Shown one piece after another: positions 34,901 to 43,812 of a stretch of 64,000 nucleotides of DNA. This DNA is from Luteolibacter luteus (GTDB lineage: Bacteria > Verrucomicrobiota > Verrucomicrobiia > Verrucomicrobiales > Akkermansiaceae). The translations under genes were made by a program, and so were the position numbers. Within the stretch, counting starts at the first letter, position 1. Each line of letters opens with the position of its first letter. A model generated the notes under the pieces. The model was given only the letters and a program-made list of their open reading frames with translations. It had not been told where the DNA came from and did not search any database. Location: NCBI RefSeq assembly GCF_012913485.1, contig NZ_CP051774.1, forward strand, positions 1,860,001 to 1,924,000. The letters run 5' to 3'.

Positions 34901-35748
34901 TCGACGGCATCAAGTAACTCCTGATCCACCGCGGTGATTCCGCGGAATTTCCCAGCAAGCTTGAGTGCCTCGGCTTTGTTTTCCGCAATGCCGGTGACGA
35001 AACCGATCACCGATTCTCCTTCCGTATCCAATTCCACCACGGTCCGGAGACTCAAGCAGGGATCAAGGACATTCCCTACCGAGCCAGAAAGCTCGTCCAC
35101 TTCCAGAGCCTGAGGGTGGACCACGCTTCGTCCCCGCCCCAGAAATCGAAGCCGGTCGCTTTCGCACGAGGTCGCGCCCGCTCCGGCCAGCGAGTGAAAC
35201 AGGCAAGGCCAGGTTTCATCCGCCCCGCGTGAACGGCGCTCGGCAATCAAGGTCGAGGATGCAGGCTCATAGGAGGTCTGCACGAAGAGCTTCGAGAACG
35301 CAGGATGGCCGATATCCGCCCCCTGCCAGGTAAGCACGGCTTCAAGAAAGCTCGTTACCTCGATCCGCCTCGGACGTTTGGTAAGGTTGGTCAATTGTAG
35401 ACGTCGCACTTCAAGGTCGTCCCCGGGAGAAACGGCGACATCGAGCTGCGCACGAATACCGCGTGTCTCGCTAACAATCCTGAAGACCCCGGGAAGGTCC
35501 GACGATTGATAAGCGGTACTCTTGCACTTCACCGGCTGCATCGCCGCAGACCAAAGCGCTCCATTATCGAGATCCCTCAGGTAGATGAACTGGCCTTGGG
35601 AATCCTCCACCGGATCGCCATGCCAGCGGTTTACCACGTGGCCATAACGCCGCGACTGTCCGGTACCAGCTGCGGTGATAAAGGTGAAATAGCGACCGTT
35701 CGATAGCAGCCGGGCGTGCGGCGAGGGAAGCATGGGATTGGGTTTCAT
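31978..35748 (-). CDS. GH94 family phosphorylase-like protein (NdvB C-terminal type, no GT84 domain)
   Basis: 1256 residues. Two successive GH94 N-terminal supersandwich modules (about 1-320 and 480-760) share RLLSNGRYFTFITAAGTGQSRR / MPWINVVANEVAGFLVSENG and the RLTPWSNEPASDPHGEAFY linker seen in NdvB. The (alpha/alpha)6 barrel (about 780-1180) has FYQSSGAFGYRDQLQD, then GTGDWNDGM (930-935; the Asp of DWND is the expected general acid) and GGWTWYTGSSGWMYR. Characterised relatives phosphorolyse beta-1,2-glucans to glucose 1-phosphate; cyclic-glucan synthases add a GT84 domain, absent here. So an oligoglucan phosphorylase is the best guess. Overlaps the upstream gene by ATGA. Confidence 0.85.
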   Translation of the reverse strand: MKPNPMLPSPHARLLSNGRYFTFITAAGTGQSRRYGHVVNRWHGDPVEDSQGQFIYLRDLDNGALWSAAMQPVKCKSTAYQSSDLPGVFRIVSETRGIRAQLDVAVSPGDDLEVRRLQLTNLTKRPRRIEVTSFLEAVLTWQGADIGHPAFSKLFVQTSYEPASSTLIAERRSRGADETWPCLFHSLAGAGATSCESDRLRFLGRGRSVVHPQALEVDELSGSVGNVLDPCLSLRTVVELDTEGESVIGFVTGIAENKAEALKLAGKFRGITAVDQELLDAVDAEENVRVELGIDDKTASKFQSLAAAMNYGHRGLIPSPRVLEGTALPPIPRDRPTMILCDGWAAAPTQEALKARGYWGTKGFYTNFVVLDDSGAGVPDGLDDRVFTFKPKELGEEGVAMLFAIASLVVRGSLPDVSTNHVPCVPKEIQVAGESGSGSEALEDLRFFNGYGGFSHDGSEYVIRLPKGGKRPPMPWINVVANEVAGFLVSENGAGCTWTRNSQANRLTPWSNEPASDPHGEAFYLRDLETGEVWSPLPGPVPSGGDHEIRHGHGATRFISTCQGISQETTMFVPRHDPVKIVVVRLTNRSGVAKRLSITAYQRLVMGTLPAQPSLIVTRPGADGSLRAVNLAAGDFRGGIAFSTLTVSGVATESNDFTCDRFEFLGRHGSPANPAALCRGGELGGACGAGLDPCFVQQSAFTLQAGSSAECIILLGEEMSDRAVDELVGRYRDPETVRAALAEMRDFWRSLAAGVKVSTPSPILDLMVNGWLPYQTLCCRMWARTAFYQSSGAFGYRDQLQDSASLLALDPSFARRQLLLHARHQFVEGDVLHWWHAEPIGRGLRTRFSDDLLWLPLLTCDYLGATGDSSLLDEVLPYLKAPLLAEGHDENYLEPELSGEDGSFYDHCCRTIDRSLVTGAHGLPLMGTGDWNDGMSRVGREGRGESVWVGFFLYRILGEFIPVCRSRGDVERATRYEDHRVKLLAALNDGGWDGEWYRRAYYDNGAPLGSRESDECKIDTLAQSWAIISKAAPPDRADLAMEAMERELVSEREGIIRLLTPPFVNTPNDPGYIKGYVAGVRENGGQYTHAACWAVQSIAEHGENNRALRLWEMLTPISHSRTPEAADVYKVEPYAVAADVYGAQPHIGRGGWTWYTGSSGWMYRVALESILGLTIDGGSTIVLKPCIPDDWEGFTIEGRLPNGAASYRVIVEAPGGFAKTIDSVTLDGVPLGVDGDAARATLPSSGGTHEIRIRMS

Positions 35749-38700
35749 GGCAAAGGATGAAAGGAGAGAAGCACCTTGGCTGGAAATTCGCGGACGATCA
35801 CTTCGTCGGCACTAAAGGCCGCAGCAGGCTTTCCGTTTACCGTGACCGATCGGATCGGAGCCGGACAAGGCGGACGCAGGACAAAGCCCCCTTCGGGCAT
35901 ATCGAGATTCCCTCCGATCTCAACCGTCATGACATCTCCCGGCTTCAAGGTCAGATCGAGCGGCCCATACCAGGTCCTTAGCCCTTTGACCGAGATCCCA
36001 TTTCTACGTCCCAGCCAGTCGTGGGAAACTCCGGACGCGAGGACCAAGGCATCATCGGATTCGCGCTCCCATGCGAACATGCTGGCAAAGGCGAGCATAT
36101 ACTCAGCCGCGATCCATGTATGGGGCACGTCTCCGAGGTGTCCCGGACTACGGGGATCCCTCCAAGAGATTTCCGGCCACTGGTTCCAGCGTAAGGGACG
36201 CCTGTCATCGAGAAATCGCTCCATCAACTCGACGGCCTCTTCCCTTCTTCCGAGCCTCACCAAGGCACCGACGATCCGGATCTCGTAGGCAGTGTAATTG
36301 TTCCACTCCATCTCTCCGCTGTGCTTCCGCCGGAAGTCGCGAACGAAAAGATCGAACATCGCATCAAGCTGCTCCGATGGCATGTCATCCGCCGCATGGA
36401 GCAAGGAGATCGCATTGGAAGTCGCGGTGGGATCGAAGTCCGCCCATTCGACCGAGCCAGGAATGTAATTGAGCTTCTTCTCCGCGATAACGATGCGGAT
36501 GGACGCGCGGATCGATTCTCTAAGGGCACGGGCAAGATCCTCAAAAGCTTCAGAGTCCTTCCTCTTCCCCAAGCGAGTCGCAATCGCTGCGGCATCGAGC
36601 AATCCGCGAAGAGCCCAGAAATCATCCCAATAGGAGTGCACCGGGTGCGCCAGATAGCCTTCGTGGCTCGCAGATTCCGGCAGCAGGCCGTAGCGATCCT
36701 TCTTGTCGGGAGCCAGATACTCCGCAGTCATCCGGCGGGCACGAAGCCGCTCGATGAACCGCGCGGCCTTTCGCACATGCGGCCACATTTCCTTCAGGAA
36801 AGAGAGATCGCCACTGAACCGATAGCACTCGCGCACTCCATAGATGAGCTGCCCGTGGCTATCGTGTTCAACAAGCCAGTCCGGACCGTTGCGATCAACG
36901 CAACAGGGAACGAAGCCCGAGGGCCGCTGAAAGGGCGCATACCAGCGGAGGAACTCCGGCAAGGCCAAACTTTCTCCCGCGCGCAGCAGGGCCGCACCCA
37001 TGATCACGCCATCACGGATCCAAGAACGGGTGTAGCGACGCGGTCCGGGCTGCAACGCGGGACCATCCCGATTGATGAGGATTTGTCCAGCAGCAGTCTT
37101 GAAGGTATCTGCCGCATCCCGCGCCATCGCTCGGGGGAAGCGGAAACTCACGGCATCCAACCTTTTGCCCAAATCGCGGAGGGCCTCAGCGAATTGAGCT
37201 CCCCCATCAAGGCGAGCCACGCTAGCGACCTGTCGCGCGCTATTCTTTTCGCCAAAAGGCACCGCGACAAAAATGTCCCGATGCCCGCCCGCAGGGATCT
37301 TCAGTGAGAAGCCCATGGCCGCGGAGGCAAAGCCGAAATCATCTTCGACCTCCGTCTGATCGGGCAAGGTGCCGGCTGCCAGGTGTTCAGTCACCGATCC
37401 TTGCTCGAAGGAAGCCATGCCGATCGACGAGGGCCTAGCCAGCGGCACCACGGCCTTCCCGCCATTCACCCATAGGACATCATTTTTCCATGCGAGGCGG
37501 CTGATCTTGCTGACACCCCCAAGATGCTTCCATTCCTGCCAAGGCGGATTGACTTGGAACGGGCGGGCCGCGACGAACAAAGTCACCCGGCAAGCCTCCT
37601 CGGTGAGATTGCTCACACGGTAGCGGACGAATAGAACGGACGCCGCCCCCTTCCCGGTAGCAAAGGCGGTGGTTGACAGTCTCATCTGCTCCATGGTCCA
37701 GGACGATGTGGGAATCGGCAGGCCGTCCTTCTCCATTTCCACCGAACGCCGGGCATCCGCCCAAGTGATCAGGTCGCCATTGCGCTTCAGAAAGGGCTCA
37801 AGCGAGAAGGAACCTTTATCCGGCTCCACCATGCCCTCTTCATTGATCAAGGCACAGGTGATGCCATCAGGTCCCCCGGCACAGGTCCAATAGCTTTGCT
37901 CGCGATAAAGGTAGCGCGGGTAATAACCCCGCGTACTTGCCGAGGCGACCGCATGAAAGGTTTCGATCAGTGTCTTCGAAAAAGCGAAGGACTGGACCGA
38001 CAAGCGTTTCACGCCCGGGCAGGGGACACCAAAGACGATTCTCAGGAAGCGGGACCGAGTAAGCGAAAGGTGTATAAAGCTCCGCGAACCACGGGCATCG
38101 CGTGCGGAATGAAGATCTCTCCACTGCTTGCCGTCGTCCGAAGACTGAACCGTAAAGGCGCGCCTAGCGGGCCGGGGCAGCCAGTCGATGATCAAGCCAC
38201 CATACTCGCGAGGCTCATGGAAATCGATGCTCAGCCAAGGCTCCGCATCATCGGTGAGGCTCTTCCAGCCCGCTCCGGGATGAGCGGCAAGCAAAGCCAA
38301 GGGATTCGATCCACGAGCCGAGCTGGAGGTTGTGATCCTCGGCTTCCTCCTCAGTGTCCGGTCTTGGAAACGGAATTGATCGATCCAAATCGTCCCCTTC
38401 CCGCCCGGGCCCGCGCTTAACACGAACTCGATCGCTCCCAGCTCGCGGATCGCCCCGCCACCCGCCGGACCCCACGCAAAGCTGATGCCGCTGCCGTGGA
38501 GATGGAGCTCGCGTGGCTGCTCGCGGAAATCAAACTCCTCTTCCTGCCAGCGCCACACGTTCTTTCCCGACGGATCTGCCAGCTTGAATTCCAGCTTGTT
38601 CTTCGGTGCGCTCCCGCGAACCCGGAAGGCAAATGCGTAGTCGGCAGGCATGCGCCGGGAGAACTCCTTGCGGGCCACCACAAAACCGCCTCCGCCGTGG

Positions 38701-38840
38701 AAATCGAAATCCAACCTCAAGGCCCCTCCCTCCACTGAAATGTGCATCTCGGCCTCTCCGGAGGCAAAAGCACGCCAGCCCCCGGCAGAGGAAAAGTCAT
38801 CGAGCACGGATTCTCTCATGGGTTTGTTAGAAGATGTCAC
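35745..38840 (-). CDS. Large carbohydrate-active protein: CBM-like + F5/8C + (alpha/alpha)6 barrel
   Basis: 1031 residues. The N-terminal beta-sandwich (about 10-170) resembles CIA30/CBM-type modules (RLDFDFHGGGGFVVARKEFS). Residues 180-300 form a discoidin (F5/8 type C) domain (SIDFHEPREYGGLIIDW, FTVQSSDDGKQWRDLHSARD). The rest is a glycosidase-like barrel with YTRSWIRDGVIMGAALLRAG, YWDDFWALRGLLDAAAIA and WNNYTAYEIRIVGAL. No signal peptide, so cytoplasmic. No assigned GH family from memory. The GTG start at 38840 has AGAGGGA upstream and overlaps the previous stop (GTGA); ATG at 38819 is an alternative. Coupled to the GH94 gene, so it may process the same beta-glucan. Confidence 0.75.
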   Translation of the reverse strand: MTSSNKPMRESVLDDFSSAGGWRAFASGEAEMHISVEGGALRLDFDFHGGGGFVVARKEFSRRMPADYAFAFRVRGSAPKNKLEFKLADPSGKNVWRWQEEEFDFREQPRELHLHGSGISFAWGPAGGGAIRELGAIEFVLSAGPGGKGTIWIDQFRFQDRTLRRKPRITTSSSARGSNPLALLAAHPGAGWKSLTDDAEPWLSIDFHEPREYGGLIIDWLPRPARRAFTVQSSDDGKQWRDLHSARDARGSRSFIHLSLTRSRFLRIVFGVPCPGVKRLSVQSFAFSKTLIETFHAVASASTRGYYPRYLYREQSYWTCAGGPDGITCALINEEGMVEPDKGSFSLEPFLKRNGDLITWADARRSVEMEKDGLPIPTSSWTMEQMRLSTTAFATGKGAASVLFVRYRVSNLTEEACRVTLFVAARPFQVNPPWQEWKHLGGVSKISRLAWKNDVLWVNGGKAVVPLARPSSIGMASFEQGSVTEHLAAGTLPDQTEVEDDFGFASAAMGFSLKIPAGGHRDIFVAVPFGEKNSARQVASVARLDGGAQFAEALRDLGKRLDAVSFRFPRAMARDAADTFKTAAGQILINRDGPALQPGPRRYTRSWIRDGVIMGAALLRAGESLALPEFLRWYAPFQRPSGFVPCCVDRNGPDWLVEHDSHGQLIYGVRECYRFSGDLSFLKEMWPHVRKAARFIERLRARRMTAEYLAPDKKDRYGLLPESASHEGYLAHPVHSYWDDFWALRGLLDAAAIATRLGKRKDSEAFEDLARALRESIRASIRIVIAEKKLNYIPGSVEWADFDPTATSNAISLLHAADDMPSEQLDAMFDLFVRDFRRKHSGEMEWNNYTAYEIRIVGALVRLGRREEAVELMERFLDDRRPLRWNQWPEISWRDPRSPGHLGDVPHTWIAAEYMLAFASMFAWERESDDALVLASGVSHDWLGRRNGISVKGLRTWYGPLDLTLKPGDVMTVEIGGNLDMPEGGFVLRPPCPAPIRSVTVNGKPAAAFSADEVIVREFPAKVLLSFHPLP

Positions 38841-41134
38841 GCTTCCCTCTGAATTCCATCAATGAATCCGCGCGCGCCATTTCCCAAGTTGGCGGCGTTT
38901 GCCTCGTCCGTGTCGATGTGCATCGCGAGAGCGAATTTCGGGTCGACGCGAACCCTCACATCGCCGAAGACCATCTCCCGGTCCCCATCCACGCGAACTC
39001 GTACCGACGCCTTGTCGTTCACCCCGTAACGCAGGGCATCCGCGGGGGTCATATGGATGTGACGGAGGGCACAGATCACGCCTTTGTCGAGCTCCACGCT
39101 ACCCGCCGGGCCCTCCAAGATGCAGCCGGGTGTACCTTCGATGTCCCCGGACTCGCGGATCGGAGGCTGGATGCCGATCTTGAATTGCTCCGTCATGGCA
39201 ATTTCCACTTGAGTAGTCTTCCGCGCCGGGCCTAGCACCCGGACCCGTTCGATCCGGCCTTTGGGCCCGACGATGGCGAGTTGCTCCTTGCAGGCATACT
39301 GTCCGGGTTGAGAGAGATCGGCATGTTTCGTCAGCTCGTGGCCAGGGCCGAAGAGGGCTTCCACGTGCTCCTTAGACAAATGGATATGGTGAGCGGAAAC
39401 CTCGATCGGAATCGGCTCTGTCCGGCATGCCTCGCTGGCGCGGACGAGATAATCGCGGCTCAGCCCCTTCAAGCTCTCGCGCGCGATCATGCGTTCCTCG
39501 TCGGTCGGCAAGACAAGGATCTGAACTGCAGAGGAATCCGTGGAGATCCGGTCAACCTCCTTGCCAGTGGCAGCTCGGTTGCGCGTCTCATCCAGATGGA
39601 TTCCCATGCACTGCAATCCTTGCACCGCTGCACCACGCACTCCGGCACTTCCTTGCCCGATACCGGCAGTGAAAACCAAAACATCAATCCCGCCCAACGC
39701 AGCGACAAGCGCTCCGATTCCTTTGCGGACCCGATAGCAAAAGACTTTGAAAGCAATCAGGGCACGTGCATCTCCGAGATCGGCCGCGGCCTCGATCTCA
39801 CGCATGTCGCCCGAGATTCCAGAAAGGCCGAGCAAGCCGCTTTCCTTGTTGAGAAGCCTGTCCAGCTGGGCCGCATCCAATCCACCGCGTTGCAGATGGA
39901 GAAGCACTCCGGAATCGATATCCCCACAACGGGTCCCCATCACCAGACCTTCCGCAGGGGTGAAACCCATCGTGGTATCTACCGAGCGCCCATGGTCAAT
40001 GGCGCACAAGGAAGCACCGCTACCCAAATGGCAGCTCACGATCTTCAGCTCCCTCGGATGTTTCTTAAGAAAGTGGGCGGCGGCGAGTACCACATGCCCG
40101 TGCGAGGATCCATGAAAGCCATAACGCCGGATAGACTCGGTCTCGTAGTAGCGTGATGGGAGGCCGTAGAGAAAAGCGTGGGCTGGAAGGGTCGCGTGAA
40201 AGGCAGTATCGAAGACGGCCACTTGAGGCACCGCGGGAAACAAACGGAGGGCCTCGCGGATGCCGGCAACGTTGACCGGATTGTGCAAAGGTGCCAGCGT
40301 TGCAAGCTTATCGAGCTCTTCCAACACATGGCCATCAATGATCGTTGGACCCGTGAAACGCTCTCCGCCATGGACCACCCGGTGACCGACCACCGTGATC
40401 GAAGAGAGTTCGGAAATGACTCCGAAGCCCCGATCCAGCAACACTTCCATCATCGCGGCAAAGGCCTCTGGATGACCTCCTAGGGGGAGCTTCCGGTTCA
40501 CTTCGCAGCGGGGTCCATGCTGGACCAGACGCGTGCCACTCGCTCCGATCCTCTCGATCTGCCCATGCGCATCATTCTGTGGGCGCGCGGTATCGAAGAT
40601 ACTCCACTTCAGGGAGGAAGAGCCGCAATTGAGAACGAGCACGCATTCAGGGCGCTCACCTTTTAGCTCGAGCAAAGCACTCATATCCTCCTTTCGGGCA
40701 ATGGCGGCCGCCTTGGCAGGATCCCCCATCACCAGTCGGAACCTCTCCCCGATCGTCCTGGAAATTTGCTGGACCGCTCCAGCATCCGCCATGATGTGGG
40801 AACGGAAGAGCGTCAGCGGGATGAGCATCACCTTGCAGGCTGAAACCGCCGTCAGGTCCGCGAGAACATTCTCGCCGCTCATGAGAGCCATCTCACCGAA
40901 GGTGTCCCCGGGATTAAAACGAGCGAGCTCGCGGGGCCCTGAATCATCGTCAATCGTCGCAAGCACTTCCCCTTCCAGAACGACCCCAAGAAAATGCACT
41001 TCATCTCCGGCATGAGCGATCCTCTCACCGGGGACAAAAGCTTCGATACCCGATCCATCGGCAAGTTCCTTGAGCCGTACCGTGTCAAAGCCCGCGAAGA
41101 GCTTCACCTTTGTACTGAGAAAATCTTCGGTCAT
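38837..41134 (-). CDS. CNB-acetate kinase-PduL phosphotransacylase fusion
   Basis: 765 residues in three parts. (1) CNB-like domain, about 8-135, with FNPGDTFGEMALMSGEN (Glu81); the usual Arg after it is missing (NVLADLTA). (2) Full acetate kinase, about 163-555: VLNCGSSSLKWSIFD, HRVVHGGERF, FDTAFHATLP, RRYGFHGSSHGHV, TRCGDID, FTAGIGQGSAG and TDEERMIA, covering the expected catalytic Arg, Asp, His and Glu residues. (3) PduL-type phosphotransacylase, about 575-765: VSAHHIHLSKEH, LRHIHMTPADALRYG and AMHIDTDEA, the zinc-binding His set. Together it could convert acetyl-CoA to acetate plus ATP without a free acetyl phosphate pool. Start MTEDFLSTKV at 41134 overlaps the phosphorylase stop (ATGA). 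Confidence 0.93.
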   Translation of the reverse strand: MTEDFLSTKVKLFAGFDTVRLKELADGSGIEAFVPGERIAHAGDEVHFLGVVLEGEVLATIDDDSGPRELARFNPGDTFGEMALMSGENVLADLTAVSACKVMLIPLTLFRSHIMADAGAVQQISRTIGERFRLVMGDPAKAAAIARKEDMSALLELKGERPECVLVLNCGSSSLKWSIFDTARPQNDAHGQIERIGASGTRLVQHGPRCEVNRKLPLGGHPEAFAAMMEVLLDRGFGVISELSSITVVGHRVVHGGERFTGPTIIDGHVLEELDKLATLAPLHNPVNVAGIREALRLFPAVPQVAVFDTAFHATLPAHAFLYGLPSRYYETESIRRYGFHGSSHGHVVLAAAHFLKKHPRELKIVSCHLGSGASLCAIDHGRSVDTTMGFTPAEGLVMGTRCGDIDSGVLLHLQRGGLDAAQLDRLLNKESGLLGLSGISGDMREIEAAADLGDARALIAFKVFCYRVRKGIGALVAALGGIDVLVFTAGIGQGSAGVRGAAVQGLQCMGIHLDETRNRAATGKEVDRISTDSSAVQILVLPTDEERMIARESLKGLSRDYLVRASEACRTEPIPIEVSAHHIHLSKEHVEALFGPGHELTKHADLSQPGQYACKEQLAIVGPKGRIERVRVLGPARKTTQVEIAMTEQFKIGIQPPIRESGDIEGTPGCILEGPAGSVELDKGVICALRHIHMTPADALRYGVNDKASVRVRVDGDREMVFGDVRVRVDPKFALAMHIDTDEANAANLGNGARGFIDGIQREA

Positions 41135-43599
41135 GTTTGGGAAGGTTTTGCGTTCACGTTCCAGATGCGTTCGCAATATTCACGGATGGAACGGTCCGAG
41201 GAGAAGCGACCCATCCGCGCCACGTTGAGAATCGAGCTAGAGGTCCAAGCATCGGAGTCACCCCACAGCTCACCAACACGCTGCTGGGCATCCAGATAGG
41301 CACGGAAGTCCGCGAGCAAGAGGTAGGGGTCGCCGTGGAGGAGATTGTCCACCACTGGACGGAAGAGATCCGGATCGCCGCCAAGGGCACCGCTCGCAAT
41401 GAAATCAATCGTTTCCCTTAGCAACGAATCAGACTCGTAGTAAGTTTGCGGCTGGTATCCTCCTGCCTTGAGAGCCGATACCTCCGAGGCGGTCAAACCG
41501 AAGAGGAAGAAATTCTCCGCGCCCACGGCATCGCGGATCTCCACGTTGGCTCCATCCAGGGTGCCGATCGTGAGAGCTCCATTGAGCGACATCTTCATGT
41601 TGCCCGTTCCGGAGGCCTCCATCCCTGCAAGGGAAATCTGCTCGGAGAGATCGGCTGCCGGATAGATGTGCTGGGCATTCTTCACGTTGAAATCCGGGAA
41701 GAAGACCACCTTGAGCCGCCCCGCCACGTCGGGATCTTGATTCACGAGTTCTCCGGTCGCCGTAACGAGGCGGATGATGCGTTTCGCGAGGAAATAGCCT
41801 GGTGCCGCTTTTCCTCCGAAGATGAAGGTTCGGGGCACGACCCCAGCATCAGGATCCCGCTTGATCGAGAGATAAAGCGAGAGAACGTGAAGCAAATTGA
41901 GATGTTGGCGCTTGTATTCATGGATGCGCTTCACCTGCACATCGAAGAGCGAGTCGGGGGTAACCACGATACCCGTCCGCTCCTGGATCAAGGCCGCGAG
42001 CCTCCGCTTGTTAGCGAGCCTTACCTCCCTCCATTCCCGCCGGAATCCGGGATCGGCGGCAAGGGGCTCAAGCCGCCCCAGACAAGAAAGATCGCCAGGC
42101 CACCCGGCACCGAGTTCACGCTCGAGCAGTCCCGCCAGCCCCGGATTGGCCAAGGCAACGAAGCGGCGTGGCGTCACGCCATTGGTAACATTGTCAAATT
42201 TCTCCGGCCATAGCGCGGCAAAGTCAGCGAGCACGGTCTTCTTGAGGAGCTCCGAATGCAGCGCGGCCACCCCATTGATCTTGTGGCTTCCCACGCAGGC
42301 GAGATTGGCCATGCGCACATATCGTGCTCCGTGTTCATCGATGAGCGACAGCCTCGCCAAGCGAGCATCGTCATCAGGAAAGGCCGTACGGACCTCATCG
42401 AGGAAGCGGTGATTGATCCCGTAGATGATCTCCAGATGACGAGGGAGCACGCTGCCGAAGAGCTCGACCGGCCACTTCTCCAAGGCCTCCGGCAATAGAG
42501 TATGATTGGTGTAAGAAAAGGTCTTCTGGGTGATCGCCCAAGCATCGTCCCACTCAAGAGCATGCTCATCCACCAGAAGACGCATCAGCTCGGCCACCCC
42601 GATCGCGGGATGCGTGTCATTGAGCTGAACTGCCCAACTTTCGTCAAACGCTGCCACCTTCCCACCAGACATCGCCACTAGGCGCAGCATGTCTTGCAGG
42701 GCACAACTGGTGAAAAAGAACTGCTGCTTGAGCCGGAGTTCTTTTCCTCGATGAAGCTCGTCATTCGGATAGAGCACCTTGCTAAGGTTCTCGGAATCGA
42801 CCTTCTGTTCGACAGCACGGTCGTAGTCACCGTGATTGAAGGCCTCAAAGTCGAAAGACTCGACAGCTTCGGACTTCCAAAGCCGCATCAACGAGCAGGT
42901 GCCGGAGCCATAGCCGGTGATCGGCGTGTCATAGGCCTCGCCCTTGATCACAATGGAAGGAACCCACCGCACCCGGGTTCGCCCCTGATCATCCGTCCAA
43001 GTCTCCGTATGCCCGCCGAACTTCACCTGCTTGGCAATCCCAAGACGATGGATCTCCCATGGATTCCCGCCGCTCAACCATTTATCGGTCCCTTCGACCT
43101 GCCATCCATCACGAATCACCTGGTCAAAGATCCCGAACTCATAGCGGATTCCGTAGCCGATCGACTGCACCTCCACGGTGGCCAGGGAATCCAGATAGCA
43201 TGAGGCAAGACGCCCGAGTCCTCCATTGCCAAGGCCGGGCTCTTCTTCTTCGGCGAGCACCCTGTCGAGGTCGATTCCAATCCCGCCAAGTGCCTCCCGC
43301 GTCGCCTCGGCGATCCCTAGATTGAGCAGGTGATTTGCCAAGTGCGGACCGGGCAAGAATTCGGCGGATAGATAGGCGACCCGGCGCATCATCTTCACGA
43401 CACCCTGCTCAAAGCTCTGAACTGCGCGCGCCACGACGTGGTCCCGCACGGTCAACGCCAGAGCAAGGTAGTGATCGTGCGCACTGGCATAGTTCGGCAG
43501 GCGGCCCAGCGCGCAGACGAGATTATCCAGGAAGGCTTGTCGAAGATTCTCCGCGCTGGTGCCGGTCCGGATCGTGTTGGAGGGAGAAATCGCGTTCAT
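41131..43599 (-). CDS. glgP: Glycogen/starch phosphorylase
   Basis: 822 residues, near family length. Signs: VAYLSAEFLPGPHLANHLLNLG and GLGNGGLGRLASCYLDSLAT, SWAVQLNDTHPAIGVAEL, TNGVTPRRF, and the PLP-binding region EASGTGNMKMSLNGALTIGTLDGANVEI. It releases glucose 1-phosphate from glycogen. Start MNAISPSN (ATG 43599, GAAGG just before); a TTG start nine bases earlier is possible. Short N-terminal regulatory residues relative to muscle enzymes, so likely unregulated by phosphorylation. It is 15 nt after the MBL-fold fragment and followed by the CNB-AckA-PduL gene with ATGA overlap. Confidence 0.96.
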   Translation of the reverse strand: MNAISPSNTIRTGTSAENLRQAFLDNLVCALGRLPNYASAHDHYLALALTVRDHVVARAVQSFEQGVVKMMRRVAYLSAEFLPGPHLANHLLNLGIAEATREALGGIGIDLDRVLAEEEEPGLGNGGLGRLASCYLDSLATVEVQSIGYGIRYEFGIFDQVIRDGWQVEGTDKWLSGGNPWEIHRLGIAKQVKFGGHTETWTDDQGRTRVRWVPSIVIKGEAYDTPITGYGSGTCSLMRLWKSEAVESFDFEAFNHGDYDRAVEQKVDSENLSKVLYPNDELHRGKELRLKQQFFFTSCALQDMLRLVAMSGGKVAAFDESWAVQLNDTHPAIGVAELMRLLVDEHALEWDDAWAITQKTFSYTNHTLLPEALEKWPVELFGSVLPRHLEIIYGINHRFLDEVRTAFPDDDARLARLSLIDEHGARYVRMANLACVGSHKINGVAALHSELLKKTVLADFAALWPEKFDNVTNGVTPRRFVALANPGLAGLLERELGAGWPGDLSCLGRLEPLAADPGFRREWREVRLANKRRLAALIQERTGIVVTPDSLFDVQVKRIHEYKRQHLNLLHVLSLYLSIKRDPDAGVVPRTFIFGGKAAPGYFLAKRIIRLVTATGELVNQDPDVAGRLKVVFFPDFNVKNAQHIYPAADLSEQISLAGMEASGTGNMKMSLNGALTIGTLDGANVEIRDAVGAENFFLFGLTASEVSALKAGGYQPQTYYESDSLLRETIDFIASGALGGDPDLFRPVVDNLLHGDPYLLLADFRAYLDAQQRVGELWGDSDAWTSSSILNVARMGRFSSDRSIREYCERIWNVNAKPSQT

Positions 43600-43614
43600 G
43601 GCCTTCAAATGGTG

Positions 43615-43812
43615 TTAAAGTTCGACAGCTCCACCCGCCGGCGGAACCTCGGCTGAAATGGCGTAGCTCCCAGGAATTTGCCGCCGGGAATGTCTCTTGC
43701 GGCGCCCCTGAAACATCCCGAATTCGATCATGATCCGGACCTGCCGGGTCTCGGCGATGTAACAAAAGCCGGTTGCTCCGCCACCTGAAGCGCCAAGGCA
43801 CCTGATCTTCAT
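43615..43812 (-). pseudogene. Truncated metallo-beta-lactamase-fold (RNA-specificity type) protein
   Basis: The 65-residue ORF starts MKIRCLGASGGGATGFCYI, then ETRQVRIMIEFGMFQGRR. This is the exact start expected for MBL-fold RNA-metabolising exonucleases (consensus MKIxFLGAAxxVTGSCYLxE..., ..LIDCGLFQG). Everything after the first beta strands, including the HxHxDH metal motif, is absent, and the tail (RRKRHSRRQIPGSYAI) is unrelated. Its ATG overlaps the stop of the LOG gene (ATGA), so coupling survived while the gene body was lost. It may be a pseudogene or a decayed small ORF; glgP follows. Confidence 0.6.
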
